From CANJUD01 sp043750035 (GTDB lineage: Bacteria > Bacteroidota > Bacteroidia > UKL13-3), in contig JAYVCI010000059.1 of the NCBI GenBank assembly GCA_043750035.1, positions 1 to 35,808 on the forward strand: DNA of 35,808 nt, in the 5' to 3' direction. Shown one piece after another: positions 1-8,221 of the stretch (position 1 is the first letter of the stretch; each line of letters begins with the position of its first letter). The translations under genes and the position numbers were made by a program. The notes beneath the pieces were generated by a model. The model was not told where the DNA came from. It was given only the letters and a program-made list of their open reading frames with translations, and made no database searches.

Positions 1-252
1 ATGGCATTGGGTCTGCCGGTTATATCTACAGCTATTGGGGGCAATAAGTATTTTATACGAGAAGGTGAAAATGGATTCTTAGTTCCGGTGGGCGATAAAG
101 ATGCCTTTGTAGAAAAGATAGAATATATATTAAACAACCAGGAAAAGGTAAAAACCATTTGCCAAAATGCAAGACACGATGCAGAGCAATTTGAATGGGA
201 AAAAGTAAAGCCTTTGTATGATAAGTTGTTTGCCGGGATTTTGAAAAAATAA
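1..252 (+). CDS. Glycosyltransferase family 4 (group 1), C-terminal part
   Basis: This is the last 83 residues of a GT-B fold glycosyltransferase, cut at its 5' end by the window. The segment MALGLPVISTAIGGNKYFI followed by EGENGFLVPVGD is the nucleotide-sugar binding region of GT4 enzymes, where EAMA-GLPVI and EG-NGFLV are near-invariant. Such enzymes move a sugar from a nucleotide-sugar donor onto a glycan or lipid, usually at the cytoplasmic face of the membrane for polysaccharide or LPS synthesis. The first ATG here is almost certainly internal, because the usual E-A-M motif would continue upstream. Donor and acceptor cannot be inferred from this fragment. Confidence 0.85.
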   Translation: MALGLPVISTAIGGNKYFIREGENGFLVPVGDKDAFVEKIEYILNNQEKVKTICQNARHDAEQFEWEKVKPLYDKLFAGILKK

Positions 253-291
253 ATATAAGCACTGTTATTTACAAATAATAAAATATCCTTT

Positions 292-903
292 ATGAAAATA
301 TTCCTATCTTTTTTTTTAATTCTTATAACTTGTAGGAATATACAGGCTCAAAATAAAACCAAAGAACTATATATAGGCTTCTCCAATTTTTCCTTATCGA
401 ATGCCCAGATAAAGTATAAATTCCAAATTGGCAAAAGATTATTTTTTAAAACGGGTCTTATAAACCTAACGGGTTATTCAAATTCCACAAACTATAGTGG
501 CACCAATAATTACCCTACCACCAGGGCAGGCCATTCAGAAGGAATTGAACTGGGGCTTGAGTGGCGAAAAGCTATCAACAAAAATGTAAGTTTTTTTCAT
601 GGTATCAATGCAAGTTATACCTATTCCGATGATGCCAAAACAGTAAAGAACCCTGTGTTTAATTCTAGAGAACAAACCGACCACACTATAATCCATCAAA
701 TTAATATTCCCTATACAATTGGCTTATTATGGGAACTTGCTCCGCATATACTTATGGCCATTGAAATTAATCCATCAATCTCTTATTCAAATACTACCTA
801 TAAATTTGGATACGACCCTTTTGGGAAAAATCGCAGTTTAGATTTATATAATCTCAATTTGAACAACAGAGTTGGTTTACTTTCTGTGGCATATAGGTTT
901 TAA
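292..903 (+). CDS. Putative outer-membrane beta-barrel protein, 203 aa
   Basis: The protein starts with a clear signal peptide (about residues 1-19, hydrophobic FLSFFLILIT core, cleavage after IQA) and then shows alternating polar/aromatic strands such as LGLEWRKAINKNVSFFHGINASYTY. It ends in AYRF; a terminal aromatic residue is the usual ending of outer-membrane barrels. With about 180 mature residues, eight strands would fit. The gene begins 39 bases after the glycosyltransferase stop and may be cotranscribed with it. No named family was recognised, and barrel membership is inferred from strand pattern and ending only. Confidence 0.7.
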   Translation: MKIFLSFFLILITCRNIQAQNKTKELYIGFSNFSLSNAQIKYKFQIGKRLFFKTGLINLTGYSNSTNYSGTNNYPTTRAGHSEGIELGLEWRKAINKNVSFFHGINASYTYSDDAKTVKNPVFNSREQTDHTIIHQINIPYTIGLLWELAPHILMAIEINPSISYSNTTYKFGYDPFGKNRSLDLYNLNLNNRVGLLSVAYRF

Positions 904-1043
904 TCCATCTTATAGCTATGAACGGCTAGGTATTATATAATATTTCTGTTCAAGGAAGCTATATAAAAATTAACCTATATAATTTGTTGCCCTCAACTGT
1001 GGCAAAAAAGCTGCATAGTATATAGAATATTAAAAATATCACC

Positions 1044-1051
1044 TATGTTTG
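1044..1051 (+). promoter_or_regulatory. Bacteroidota -7 element TATGTTTG
   Basis: The octamer fits TANNTTTG, and the same octamer recurs at 2045 and 3415 before two other genes. No TTTG at the usual spacing of about 19 bases was found upstream. It lies 230 bases before the next gene, so it would serve either a long leader or a small RNA. Confidence 0.35.
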
Positions 1052-1091
1052 CACCGAAAGTTTCCTTTCTACCATTGCTTAATGATAGACC

Positions 1092-1170
1092 AGAGAAGTT
1101 TTAGATAAAGATACTTTATTTATAATATAAGTGTAAGCATTATAAACTTATATTATTCCCCGACTTCTCT
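1092..1170 (+). repeat. Nested inverted repeat, possible small-RNA or leader structure
   Basis: Outer arms AGAGAAGT (1092-1099) and ACTTCTCT (1163-1170) enclose a second hairpin with 11-bp arms ATAATATAAGT (1122-1132) and ACTTATATTAT (1146-1156) around a 13-nt loop. TTTT follows the outer arm, so the unit could end a transcript begun near the 1044 motif. It could also be a decayed repeat. Confidence 0.5.
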
Positions 1171-1280
1171 TTTTCTGTACAACATTATTTTATTAAACAA
1201 ATGGAGACCAGCAACCATTTAAAAATAACGGGGCGTTACCGAAAAGCCATACGACTAGGAAATTGATTGAATTATAAGAA

Positions 1281-1973
1281 ATGCCAAAAGCTACAAAAAT
1301 ATTACTGTATATAACGCTCACCTTCCTGGTTGTATCTTGCAAAAAATGTAAAAAAGGGGTGCTTGAACTAAAACACACATACGCCCTTCCAGGTTATGCT
1401 CCTGATTATTCAGTAATAATTGTTGACGACGGATTATATACACCTAACACGGAATTTAGATATAAATATAATTCAAATATAGAAACTTGGACTGGTTATT
1501 ATTGGCCCGATAAAAGTGCTAAAAATTTAGGATATAAATACCGTTGCAAAGATGAAGAACTAAAATTTAAAGCATCTAATGAATGTAGCGGAAAATATTC
1601 AGGTAAAAATGGGCATTGGCCCGATGCAAGTAATGTGTCAGGCGGTTCAGGCGGTTGCCCTGAAGGAACTTGGTACAGCCCTGCTTGTGGCGATCCTCAT
1701 GGTGTGATATGGAAATTTGGTAGTGATAAAAAAGGTTCTTTTTCTAATAAAGATTGCCAAGGAATTTGCACACCTATGGTATTTACTTTTACCTATAAAA
1801 TGAGTGGAACGACTTGTTCTATTACATACGATGCAGTACAGCCTTATGTTAAATGTACCGGTTATCCCGATAAGAGGCCTCCAAAGCCAAGTGACGCTGA
1901 TATTACTTTATCATGCAGCGGAACAGGACTAACGGTTACGAGTGGCAATGGCACCATTACATTTACAAAATAG
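1281..1973 (+). CDS. Cysteine-rich lipoprotein of unknown function, 230 aa
   Basis: The N-terminus is a lipoprotein signal: hydrophobic ILLYITLTFL, then lipobox VVSC with the lipidated cysteine near residue 20 and Lys residues directly after it. The mature part carries about ten further cysteines, some in regular spacing (NECSG, SGGCPEG, SPACGD, KDCQGICTP, TTCSI, VKCTG, LSCSG), suggesting disulfide bonds in the periplasm or at the cell surface. A short GGSGG turn sits in the middle and the C-terminus is beta-rich. No known family was recognised. The start is supported by the position of the signal sequence. The promoter is not obvious. Confidence 0.7.
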   Translation: MPKATKILLYITLTFLVVSCKKCKKGVLELKHTYALPGYAPDYSVIIVDDGLYTPNTEFRYKYNSNIETWTGYYWPDKSAKNLGYKYRCKDEELKFKASNECSGKYSGKNGHWPDASNVSGGSGGCPEGTWYSPACGDPHGVIWKFGSDKKGSFSNKDCQGICTPMVFTFTYKMSGTTCSITYDAVQPYVKCTGYPDKRPPKPSDADITLSCSGTGLTVTSGNGTITFTK

Positions 1974-2044
1974 TTGATATAAGTCTTTTATTTTTCGTGG
2001 AATTCTCTTGGATATCTTTGGGATAACTAAATGTATTGTAATTG

Positions 2045-2052
2045 TATGTTTG
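2045..2052 (+). promoter_or_regulatory. -7 element TATGTTTG before the first Bro-N gene
   Basis: TATGTTTG matches TANNTTTG and lies 24 bases before the ATG at 2076. A TTTG at 2017-2020 is 24 bases upstream of it, slightly longer than the usual spacing, so the -33 partner is uncertain. Confidence 0.5.
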
Positions 2053-2075
2053 CATGAGTTAAAAAATATATTTTT

Positions 2076-2938
2076 ATGAGTAATATAAAATTATTTGAAA
2101 GCAAACAGGTTCGTTCTGTATGGGATGAGAAAGCAGAGAAATGGTATTTCTCTGTTATTGATGTGATAGAAATACTCACTGGCTCTGATAGACCAAGAAA
2201 GTATTGGGCTGATTTAAAATCCAAGCTAACAAAGGAAGGCAGTGAAGTGTCCGAAAAAATCGGACAGTTGAAAATGCAGGCGACGGATGGCAAATTAAGA
2301 GAAACAGATGTAGCTGATGTTGAACAATTACTCCGTCTCATTCAATCCATCCCATCACCCAAAGCAGAACCCTTTAAACAATGGCTTGCAAAAGTGGGAT
2401 ACGAACGGATGCAGGAAATAGCAAACCCCGAACAAAGTATAGCACGTGCTAGAGAAAATTGGCAAAAGTTGGGACGTGGTGAGAAGTGGATACAGCAACG
2501 AATGACTGGCCAAGAAACCCGTAACAAACTAACTGATTATTGGCAAGAAAATGGTGTGAAAAAAGGAGATGAATTTGCTTTATTAACTAATATAATACAT
2601 GAAGAATGGACAGGGCTTACCGTTAAAAAGCATAAAGATCTAAAAGGTTTGAAATCTCAAAACCTAAGAGACCACATATGTTCGGAACATCCGTCTGTTG
2701 CGTCCCTAAAGGGACTTGGGATGGAGAGACAAGCTTTTTTACCAATGTTGCGTCCCTACAGGACTATTATATATAATGAATAAGTCCCAGAGGGACGCAA
2801 CATTGGTAAAAAGCTGCCAAACTTGGTGGAGCCGTTGCTAAAAATGCACGTAAAGAATTAGAAAGCAAAACAGGGAAAAATGTGGTGACGGGAGAGAATT
2901 ATTTGATGGGTAAAAAGGGGGATAGGAAGTTGAGGTGA
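2076..2938 (+). pseudogene. Bro-N (phage antirepressor-like) family gene, 3' part disrupted
   Basis: Residues 1-100 (NIKLFESKQVRSVWDE, KWYFSVIDVIEILT, then LLRLIQSIPSPKAEPFKQWL) form a BRO family N-terminal domain, the DNA-binding domain of phage antirepressors; the C-terminal half resembles Bro-N/DinD-type proteins of Bacteroidota. The open frame runs to 2783, but after LRDH (about 2684) the sequence stops resembling the family and reads through a palindromic repeat. The family's usual C-terminus reappears in another frame downstream of the repeat, as GGAVAKNARKELESKTGKN to a TGA at 2936-2938. Roughly 35-40 codons of the family are missing between the two parts, so repeat arrival replaced rather than merely split the gene. 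The N-terminal domain may still be made. A close paralogue follows at 2971. Confidence 0.75.
2697..2815. repeat. REP-like palindromic element inside the Bro-N gene
   Basis: A first unit contains the palindrome GTCCCTAAAGGGAC (2702-2715). A second, larger hairpin has arms 2732-2765 and 2783-2815: AGCTTTTTTACCAATGTTGC pairs with GCAACATTGGTAAAAAGCT apart from one extra T. The stem continues through GTCCCT/AGGGAC, three mismatches and AGGACT-type ends, with an AT-only palindromic loop. GTTGCGTCCCT occurs twice directly and once inverted. The structure resembles REP/BIME-type elements moved by RAYT transposases; no transposase is present here. Confidence 0.85.
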
Positions 2939-2970
2939 TAATATATAAGATTTTTCAAAATTAAAGCACT

Positions 2971-3348
2971 ATGAGCAATATAAAATTATTTGAAAGCAAA
3001 CAGATTCGTTCTGTGTGGGATGAGAAGGAAGAGAAATGGTATTTTTCTGTTCAAGATGTTATTGAAGTTTTAACAGACAGCATGGATGTTAAACAATATA
3101 TAAAGAAAATGCTGAGCCGTGATGAAATGCTAAAAAGCAACTGGGGTACAATTTGTACCCTAGTTGAGATGGAAGCAGCGGACGGCAAGAGACGCAAAGT
3201 ACAAGCCTCTGATACAAAAGGTTTACTTCGAATTATTCAATCTATCCCATCACCTAAAGCAGAACCATTTAAACAATGGCTTGCACAAGTGGAATACCAA
3301 TACCTGGGGCTAAGTAGAAATTGGATACAGCAAAGAATTAGTGCCTGA
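2971..3348 (+). pseudogene. Second Bro-N family gene, truncated paralogue
   Basis: The first 27 residues are nearly identical to those of the gene at 2076 (NIKLFESKQIRSVWDEKEEK), and the Bro-N domain through IQSIPSPKAEPFKQWLA is complete. Compared with its neighbour, about 20 residues are missing in frame between KQWLAQV and LGLSRNWIQQR, and the frame stops after RISA at 125 aa; the family usually reaches 270-300 aa. No C-terminal remnant was found after the stop. The central part (KQYIKKMLSRDEMLKSNWGT) differs from the paralogue, so the two are diverged tandem duplicates with different central segments. A Bro-N-only protein could still bind DNA, but decay is the simpler reading. Confidence 0.65.
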
Positions 3349-3414
3349 CCGAATAGCTATATAATAAATGAGTGTAACAAATAGAAAAATGAATATCTAT
3401 ATACTATTTTTATG

Positions 3415-3422
3415 TATGTTTG
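3415..3422 (+). promoter_or_regulatory. -7 element TATGTTTG before the nuclease-like gene
   Basis: The octamer fits TANNTTTG and sits 27 bases before the ATG at 3450, the same arrangement as at 2045. No clear -33 TTTG at the standard distance. Confidence 0.5.
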
Positions 3423-3449
3423 CTACTGAAAAACACACGTTAAATAATT

Positions 3450-4697
3450 ATGAGTGAGCAAAAAGAAGAAACCAAAGAAACTGAAAGCTATATACCAGCG
3501 ATAGACTATATATCTTTACAAACAGGCAAATTGAATGAAGTAACTGCAGCCATTCATTCTATACAATCCGTAGCAAATAATCCAAGTTTATTGTCTGCGG
3601 TTAGCGATATTAAAGATCGGTTATCAACTTTCAGTTCAATACATTCCTACCTGCCCAATATTCAACATTTAACTGTTGCTTCACCAATTATAGACTATTC
3701 AAGGCAAGCAACTTTAGCTATATCTGGAATGAGCTCACTTGCGAATCAACTTGCAATATCTACTGAATCAACCAAGCTTTGGTATGAAGAGAATATTGCA
3801 AAAGCCTCTGTACTTTCTGCTACAGCATATTCAAATATTATTAATTCTGATACTATTACAAGTTTTTCAAATTTAAAAACTATTATAGGAACACAATCAC
3901 TTGCCACTTTGTCAATTCAAGCAAGCATTGCGAAAGCGACTCAACTTTCTGTATACGCAGAAAAATCTTTATCATGCTTAACTAATGTAAATATTGGGAG
4001 TAAACTTGCCATTAACAACATTAATACAGATCATTTAAAATCATCCTTTGTTGGGCTATCTAATAGCTATTCAAACCTTTTAAAATCATATGAAACAAAC
4101 CCACTTACTTATACCCAAATTAGTCCATCATTATTAAAAATTGCTCCGATAGAGTACTTCTCAAGTGCAAACTTATTAGAAGCAATTTCTATTGATGAAG
4201 ATATAACAGAAGAAAAAGAAAGCCTTAAAAATGAAATTCAATATGAGAATGAAATTCTTTTACAAACTCATTTAACAAGACTTGACCCTAGATTATATAA
4301 AATGTGGAAAGGGGCTATTGAAGCGTATCATTCACAAAATTCTGACAAAATAAGACAATTTACTATTTCAATTAGAGAATTATTTAGTCACCTTTTTCGA
4401 AAATTAGCATCTGATGAAGATATAAAAAGATGGTCTACAGATTCTATATATTATCATGAAGGGAACCCAACTAGAAAAGCACGAATTCTGTATGTCTGCA
4501 GAAATATTAATAATGACCCCTTCAAATCATTTATAAAAAAAGATATTGATGCTACAATAGCATTCATTGATATTTTCCAGTATGGAACCCATAATATTGA
4601 TCCTGCATTCTCACAAAATCAATTAACAACAATTAAAAGTAAAGCTGAAAATACAATTAAGTTTTTATTAGAAATTTACTTTACAGCAAATAACTAA
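3450..4697 (+). CDS. Hypothetical protein with pPIWI-associating-nuclease-like C-terminal domain
   Basis: The 415-aa protein has two parts. Residues 1 to about 260 are Ser/Thr/Asn-rich, helical and without signal peptide, with many repeated S-x-x-x-S stretches. Residues from about 277 (RLDPRLYKMWKGAIEAYHS, then IRELFSHLFRKLA, WSTDSIYYHEGNPTRKARIL, YVCRNINNDPF and DIFQYGTHN) resemble, from memory, the predicted pPIWI-associating nuclease (pP_pnuc) family described next to prokaryotic Argonaute-like PIWI genes. Known: those domains are predicted nucleases of defence loci. Inferred: this gene could be a stand-alone defence effector. No PIWI gene lies in the window; the neighbours are two Bro-N genes and, 7 bases away and convergent, DUF4175. 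The family match needs a profile search. Confidence 0.6.
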   Translation: MSEQKEETKETESYIPAIDYISLQTGKLNEVTAAIHSIQSVANNPSLLSAVSDIKDRLSTFSSIHSYLPNIQHLTVASPIIDYSRQATLAISGMSSLANQLAISTESTKLWYEENIAKASVLSATAYSNIINSDTITSFSNLKTIIGTQSLATLSIQASIAKATQLSVYAEKSLSCLTNVNIGSKLAINNINTDHLKSSFVGLSNSYSNLLKSYETNPLTYTQISPSLLKIAPIEYFSSANLLEAISIDEDITEEKESLKNEIQYENEILLQTHLTRLDPRLYKMWKGAIEAYHSQNSDKIRQFTISIRELFSHLFRKLASDEDIKRWSTDSIYYHEGNPTRKARILYVCRNINNDPFKSFIKKDIDATIAFIDIFQYGTHNIDPAFSQNQLTTIKSKAENTIKFLLEIYFTANN

Positions 4698-4704
4698 TCG
4701 CCTA

Positions 4705-7700
4705 TTACTTCCCCGTCTGCTTATCAAAATACTGCTTCACCTTGTTCTTATAATATAAGTTAAAATTAGGTGGTGTAGTACGCAGAATTTCGGCTTCTTT
4801 GTTTTTTTGTTTTACGTATTCTTCGAAGGTTTTTTGTTGGGTGCCTTTTATTTTGTCCTGCCCTTCGGTGGCTTTGCGTTGGTTGTCGGTTTCGCGTTCT
4901 TGTTGGGCTTTTTCGCTTTCGAGCATACGGCTCATTATTTCTTGTTGGCGTTTTAATGTTTCGGGAGTGATACGTTTGTTATATAAATCTTTTTCGTTCT
5001 GGTCCATCAGTTTTTGTATCTGTTCCAATTGTTGTTTCAATTGTGTGGCTCCTTCTTTGCCCATCTGCTGGCTCATCTGCCGCATACGTTGGCGTATTGC
5101 GGATTGCATAGCAGCGGCTTGTGCAAATTCTTTGGTCATGCCGGGTTGTCCGTTTTCTCCAGGTTTTCCTTGGCCGGGCTTTTGGCCTTTTTTTAGGTCT
5201 TCAATTTTTTTGCTGAGCTGGTCTTGCAATTCTTTCATGCTCTTTATACCATCTCCCTTCTTTTCGCCCTCGCCTTTCTTTTTCTTTTTGCCTGGTTTTT
5301 TACAACTTTTACTTCCGGGTTTGCTGCTGCTATTTTCATTCATCTGGTCCTGCATCTGTTTTAATACTTCGCTCAACATCACCGCAAGATTATTTACATG
5401 CGTCATAACATATTGTTGTTTGGCACGGGCCATATATATATTTCTGTCGGCCATTAATGTTATGGTATTATCCATATTGGCATTAATTTGTCCTATCTCT
5501 TTATTAATAATTTTGCTTATTTGTTGTACACGTTTACTTAGTGCCAATAAACTATCTTCTATAATACTTGCATCGCCTTTTAATTTTTTCTGCTTCTGAC
5601 CAATTTTTACAAACTGCGGATTGTATCCATTCACACCCTTAAGCTCTTCCATCAAGGCTTCTTGGTCGAAACTGAGTTGCAATAGGTTCTCTAAAATCTG
5701 GCGAAGATTATCATAGTCCTCACTCTCTTGCTCCATTTCTTTGTCCTGCATTTTTTTCTCGAGCTTCTCCTTCATCTGCTTCATTTTATCGGCCGCTTCT
5801 TTTTGCTTTTTTGCTGCTTTTTGTTTTTGGTTTTTGCTGAGTTCGCTTTTGCTTTCTTCTTGCTTTTCTTCTATATCTTTTTGTTCTTCTTTGGTGTCCT
5901 GCATTTCATCAGGTTTTTCCAATTCGGCATTTTTTTCTTGTATATCTTTTAAATCTTTTTCTACATCCTTAAATTCTTTATTTAATTCCTCTTGTTTCTT
6001 TTGTATATCTTCGGGCTTGCTGTCTTTTTGTTGCGATTCTTCTGCTAATTTTTCTTGTTTTTTGCTCAGCTCATCAAGTTTGTCCACCGTTTGTTGCATC
6101 TTCTGTTCAAGCTCTAGTTTTTTAAACATTTCCAGCATTCTGTCAAGTTCTTTCTGCACTTCTTTATCCTGAACTTGCATCTCGCTCAACTTCTCTTTTA
6201 TTATTTCTTTATCATTCTGTTTCAGCAAGTCTTCAAACTGTTTCATCAGCTCCTTCATCTCATCATTCAATACATCTTTCATCATCTTTTGCAACTCTTC
6301 TTGCTTCTGCATCAGCTCAGGATTTTGCTGATTCATTTCCTGCTTCATCTCCATATTTTGTTGGTTCTCCTGCTGCACTTGTTGCAATTGTTTTTCCAAA
6401 TCTTTTTGGCGTTTCAATAAGTCTTCTATTTGTTTTTTGTCCTGCCAATCCAAGTTCTTTTTCTCAGCCAATTTCTCTTGCAATTTTTTCAAATCCTTTT
6501 GCAATTTGCCCGCTTCTTTAAATGCCTGGGTCAATTCTTTTTTCACTTCTTTATTGCCCGCTTCAGTAAGTTCTTTTAGTTCTTCTAGTGTGGGTGCTTT
6601 CAAAGTCATGGCTCGTGAGCGGGCGGCTTTACTGCCATTCACCCCATCATTGTCCCATACTTCAAAATAATATTCAATCTCATCACCCGGATTAATTTTT
6701 ATTTCACTGAAATTAAAATAATGATAAAATGCTTGTTGGGTTTTACTTGGGTTTATATTAATTGGCAAACTCACCGCAGGCTTTTTCAGCAAACTTTCAT
6801 CCGTGGTTTTTATATATTTATAATTGAATGATAAACGACTTAATCCATAGTCATCACCTATATCGCCACCAAAATAACTCACTTTGGTATTAAAGCTATC
6901 TTTCTTCTCTTCCACGTCCACCGTGGGATACGCATCGGGCACTACACTAATTCCATAACTCATACTGTCACTATTTTTTACATAACTATTTGCAGGAATT
7001 AAACTATAAGTTGTGCTTTGCGTAAATCGTTTGGTAAATGTATAAGCATCGTCGCTGCGTTGGCTATTTATATGTGTATTGTCGCCAAATTTTAATTCCA
7101 TTTGCTCTACATGGCTGGTCACAAATTTCCAACTCACCTCGCTACCCGCAGGGATTGTTATATCACCGGTATTCTGTAATACTTCTGTTTGTTTGTTTAA
7201 ATATGCAGGATAATTTATTTGTATTTCGAAATTTAAAACTACGGGCAAAGGCACCACATCGAAATGATAACCATTGGAAGAAAAATCGGAAGCGGTGAAA
7301 CGAAAATCGAATGACTTCTGTAAATTTTTTAGTGTATAATGAAATTTGTTAAGCCCATTCTTCTCCATACGGTAAGGCTTGCCGCCAAGTTCTATATATA
7401 CTTCATCGGGCAGTTCGGCACCTTGGGTTTTTAGTTCAAGTTCATAATCATTGTTTTGAAATGCTTCTAATTTTTTGCTTGATATAATAAAATCGAACGG
7501 AGCTTTTTTCTCAAAAAATGTATCGTGGTCTATAATACGTTTGCTGCCCTCAGTAACTATTTTGGGCGAGACCACCAATACGGTAATCAGCACCAGCAAG
7601 GGCACTGCCGCATACTTTACATATTTATAATTGCTTTTAAAATTGACCGCACGAGCAAAAGGTACAGGACTAAGTTCTTTTATTTTTTGGTCTATACCCG

Positions 7701-8085
7701 CCATCAGCAGGCTGCCTTCATGTTCATTAGCATAATTCTGCTGCAGTTGCAGGGCATTGAGCAGTTTGTCCTTCACCTCGCCAAAATGATTGCCTATAAT
7801 AGTAGATGCTTGCTCGTAGTTGATGTGCTGCCCAATCTTAAAAAGTTTGAGCAAAGGAACCACGATATAATATCCGGTTACACCCAATGAAAGCAGCACC
7901 CAAAAGTAGAACATAATAGAACGGGCAGTAGTATTGAAATGCCCGAAATGCTCTAGGAATACCGCACTGAGCCATGATGCCAGCAAAATACTGAACACCA
8001 AAATACCACCTTTTATAAGGCGATTCTTATAATATTTGCGTATAAATTCGTCGAGTTTGGAGAGTAGTGTTTGGTAGGCGGTCAT
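4705..8085 (-). CDS. DUF4175 family membrane protein with very long coiled coil, 1126 aa
   Basis: Three membrane segments lie in the first 180 residues (about 25-45, 56-78 and 157-178: GGILVFSILLASWLSAVFL, IMFYFWVLLSLGVTGYYIVV, YAAVPLLVLITVLVV). A beta-rich periplasmic region follows (about 180-490, including INYPAYLNKQTEVL, the DUF4175 signature region). From about 505 to 1090 the chain is almost pure Glu/Lys/Gln/Met coiled coil, broken by a Gly/Lys/Pro-rich linker near 935-990. Order and length match the Bacteroidota DUF4175 proteins; their biochemical role is unknown. The start is supported by a TANNTTTG motif about 20 bases upstream. The stop is 7 bases from the convergent gene at 3450-4697. 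Long open frames on the other strand are artefacts of the biased composition. Confidence 0.85.
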   Translation of the reverse strand: MTAYQTLLSKLDEFIRKYYKNRLIKGGILVFSILLASWLSAVFLEHFGHFNTTARSIMFYFWVLLSLGVTGYYIVVPLLKLFKIGQHINYEQASTIIGNHFGEVKDKLLNALQLQQNYANEHEGSLLMAGIDQKIKELSPVPFARAVNFKSNYKYVKYAAVPLLVLITVLVVSPKIVTEGSKRIIDHDTFFEKKAPFDFIISSKKLEAFQNNDYELELKTQGAELPDEVYIELGGKPYRMEKNGLNKFHYTLKNLQKSFDFRFTASDFSSNGYHFDVVPLPVVLNFEIQINYPAYLNKQTEVLQNTGDITIPAGSEVSWKFVTSHVEQMELKFGDNTHINSQRSDDAYTFTKRFTQSTTYSLIPANSYVKNSDSMSYGISVVPDAYPTVDVEEKKDSFNTKVSYFGGDIGDDYGLSRLSFNYKYIKTTDESLLKKPAVSLPININPSKTQQAFYHYFNFSEIKINPGDEIEYYFEVWDNDGVNGSKAARSRAMTLKAPTLEELKELTEAGNKEVKKELTQAFKEAGKLQKDLKKLQEKLAEKKNLDWQDKKQIEDLLKRQKDLEKQLQQVQQENQQNMEMKQEMNQQNPELMQKQEELQKMMKDVLNDEMKELMKQFEDLLKQNDKEIIKEKLSEMQVQDKEVQKELDRMLEMFKKLELEQKMQQTVDKLDELSKKQEKLAEESQQKDSKPEDIQKKQEELNKEFKDVEKDLKDIQEKNAELEKPDEMQDTKEEQKDIEEKQEESKSELSKNQKQKAAKKQKEAADKMKQMKEKLEKKMQDKEMEQESEDYDNLRQILENLLQLSFDQEALMEELKGVNGYNPQFVKIGQKQKKLKGDASIIEDSLLALSKRVQQISKIINKEIGQINANMDNTITLMADRNIYMARAKQQYVMTHVNNLAVMLSEVLKQMQDQMNENSSSKPGSKSCKKPGKKKKKGEGEKKGDGIKSMKELQDQLSKKIEDLKKGQKPGQGKPGENGQPGMTKEFAQAAAMQSAIRQRMRQMSQQMGKEGATQLKQQLEQIQKLMDQNEKDLYNKRITPETLKRQQEIMSRMLESEKAQQERETDNQRKATEGQDKIKGTQQKTFEEYVKQKNKEAEILRTTPPNFNLYYKNKVKQYFDKQTGK

Positions 8086-8104
8086 ATCATTTGCAATTCA
8101 TGTA

Positions 8105-8112
8105 CAAAGTTA
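8105..8112 (-). promoter_or_regulatory. -7 element (TAACTTTG on minus strand) for DUF4175 gene
   Basis: CAAAGTTA on the plus strand reads TAACTTTG on the minus strand, fitting TANNTTTG, 19 bases before the ATG at 8085. No -33 TTTG at the usual spacing. Confidence 0.5.
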
Positions 8113-8221
8113 ACGGAAAAGTAAGCGATTTTGATACACAAAAAACCTCTGCTTGGATTTTTTCTTTCACTACGGGCATCTTTGGAGCATCTATGTTGCC
8201 CAATAAACCATTGGAATCCCC

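Larger units (their letters stand above)
904..1280. other. Intergenic region with promoter-like motif and nested inverted repeat
   Basis: No convincing gene was found in these 377 bases. A TATGTTTG motif (1044-1051) matches the Bacteroidota -7 element TANNTTTG. It is followed by a nested inverted repeat: outer 8-bp arms 1092-1099/1163-1170 (AGAGAAGT/ACTTCTCT, followed by TTTT) and inner 11-bp arms 1122-1132/1146-1156. A 21-codon ATG frame at 1201 is probably chance. Confidence 0.6.

Noticed and set aside
1201..1266. Small 21-codon open frame.
   Set aside because: Too short, no ribosome binding signal, no hydrophobic or conserved pattern.
4799..6670. Several long plus-strand open frames opposite the DUF4175 gene (up to 266 codons).
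   Set aside because: They are Phe/Cys/Ser/Leu-rich shadows caused by the Lys/Glu/Gln-biased coding strand, with no domains or start signals.
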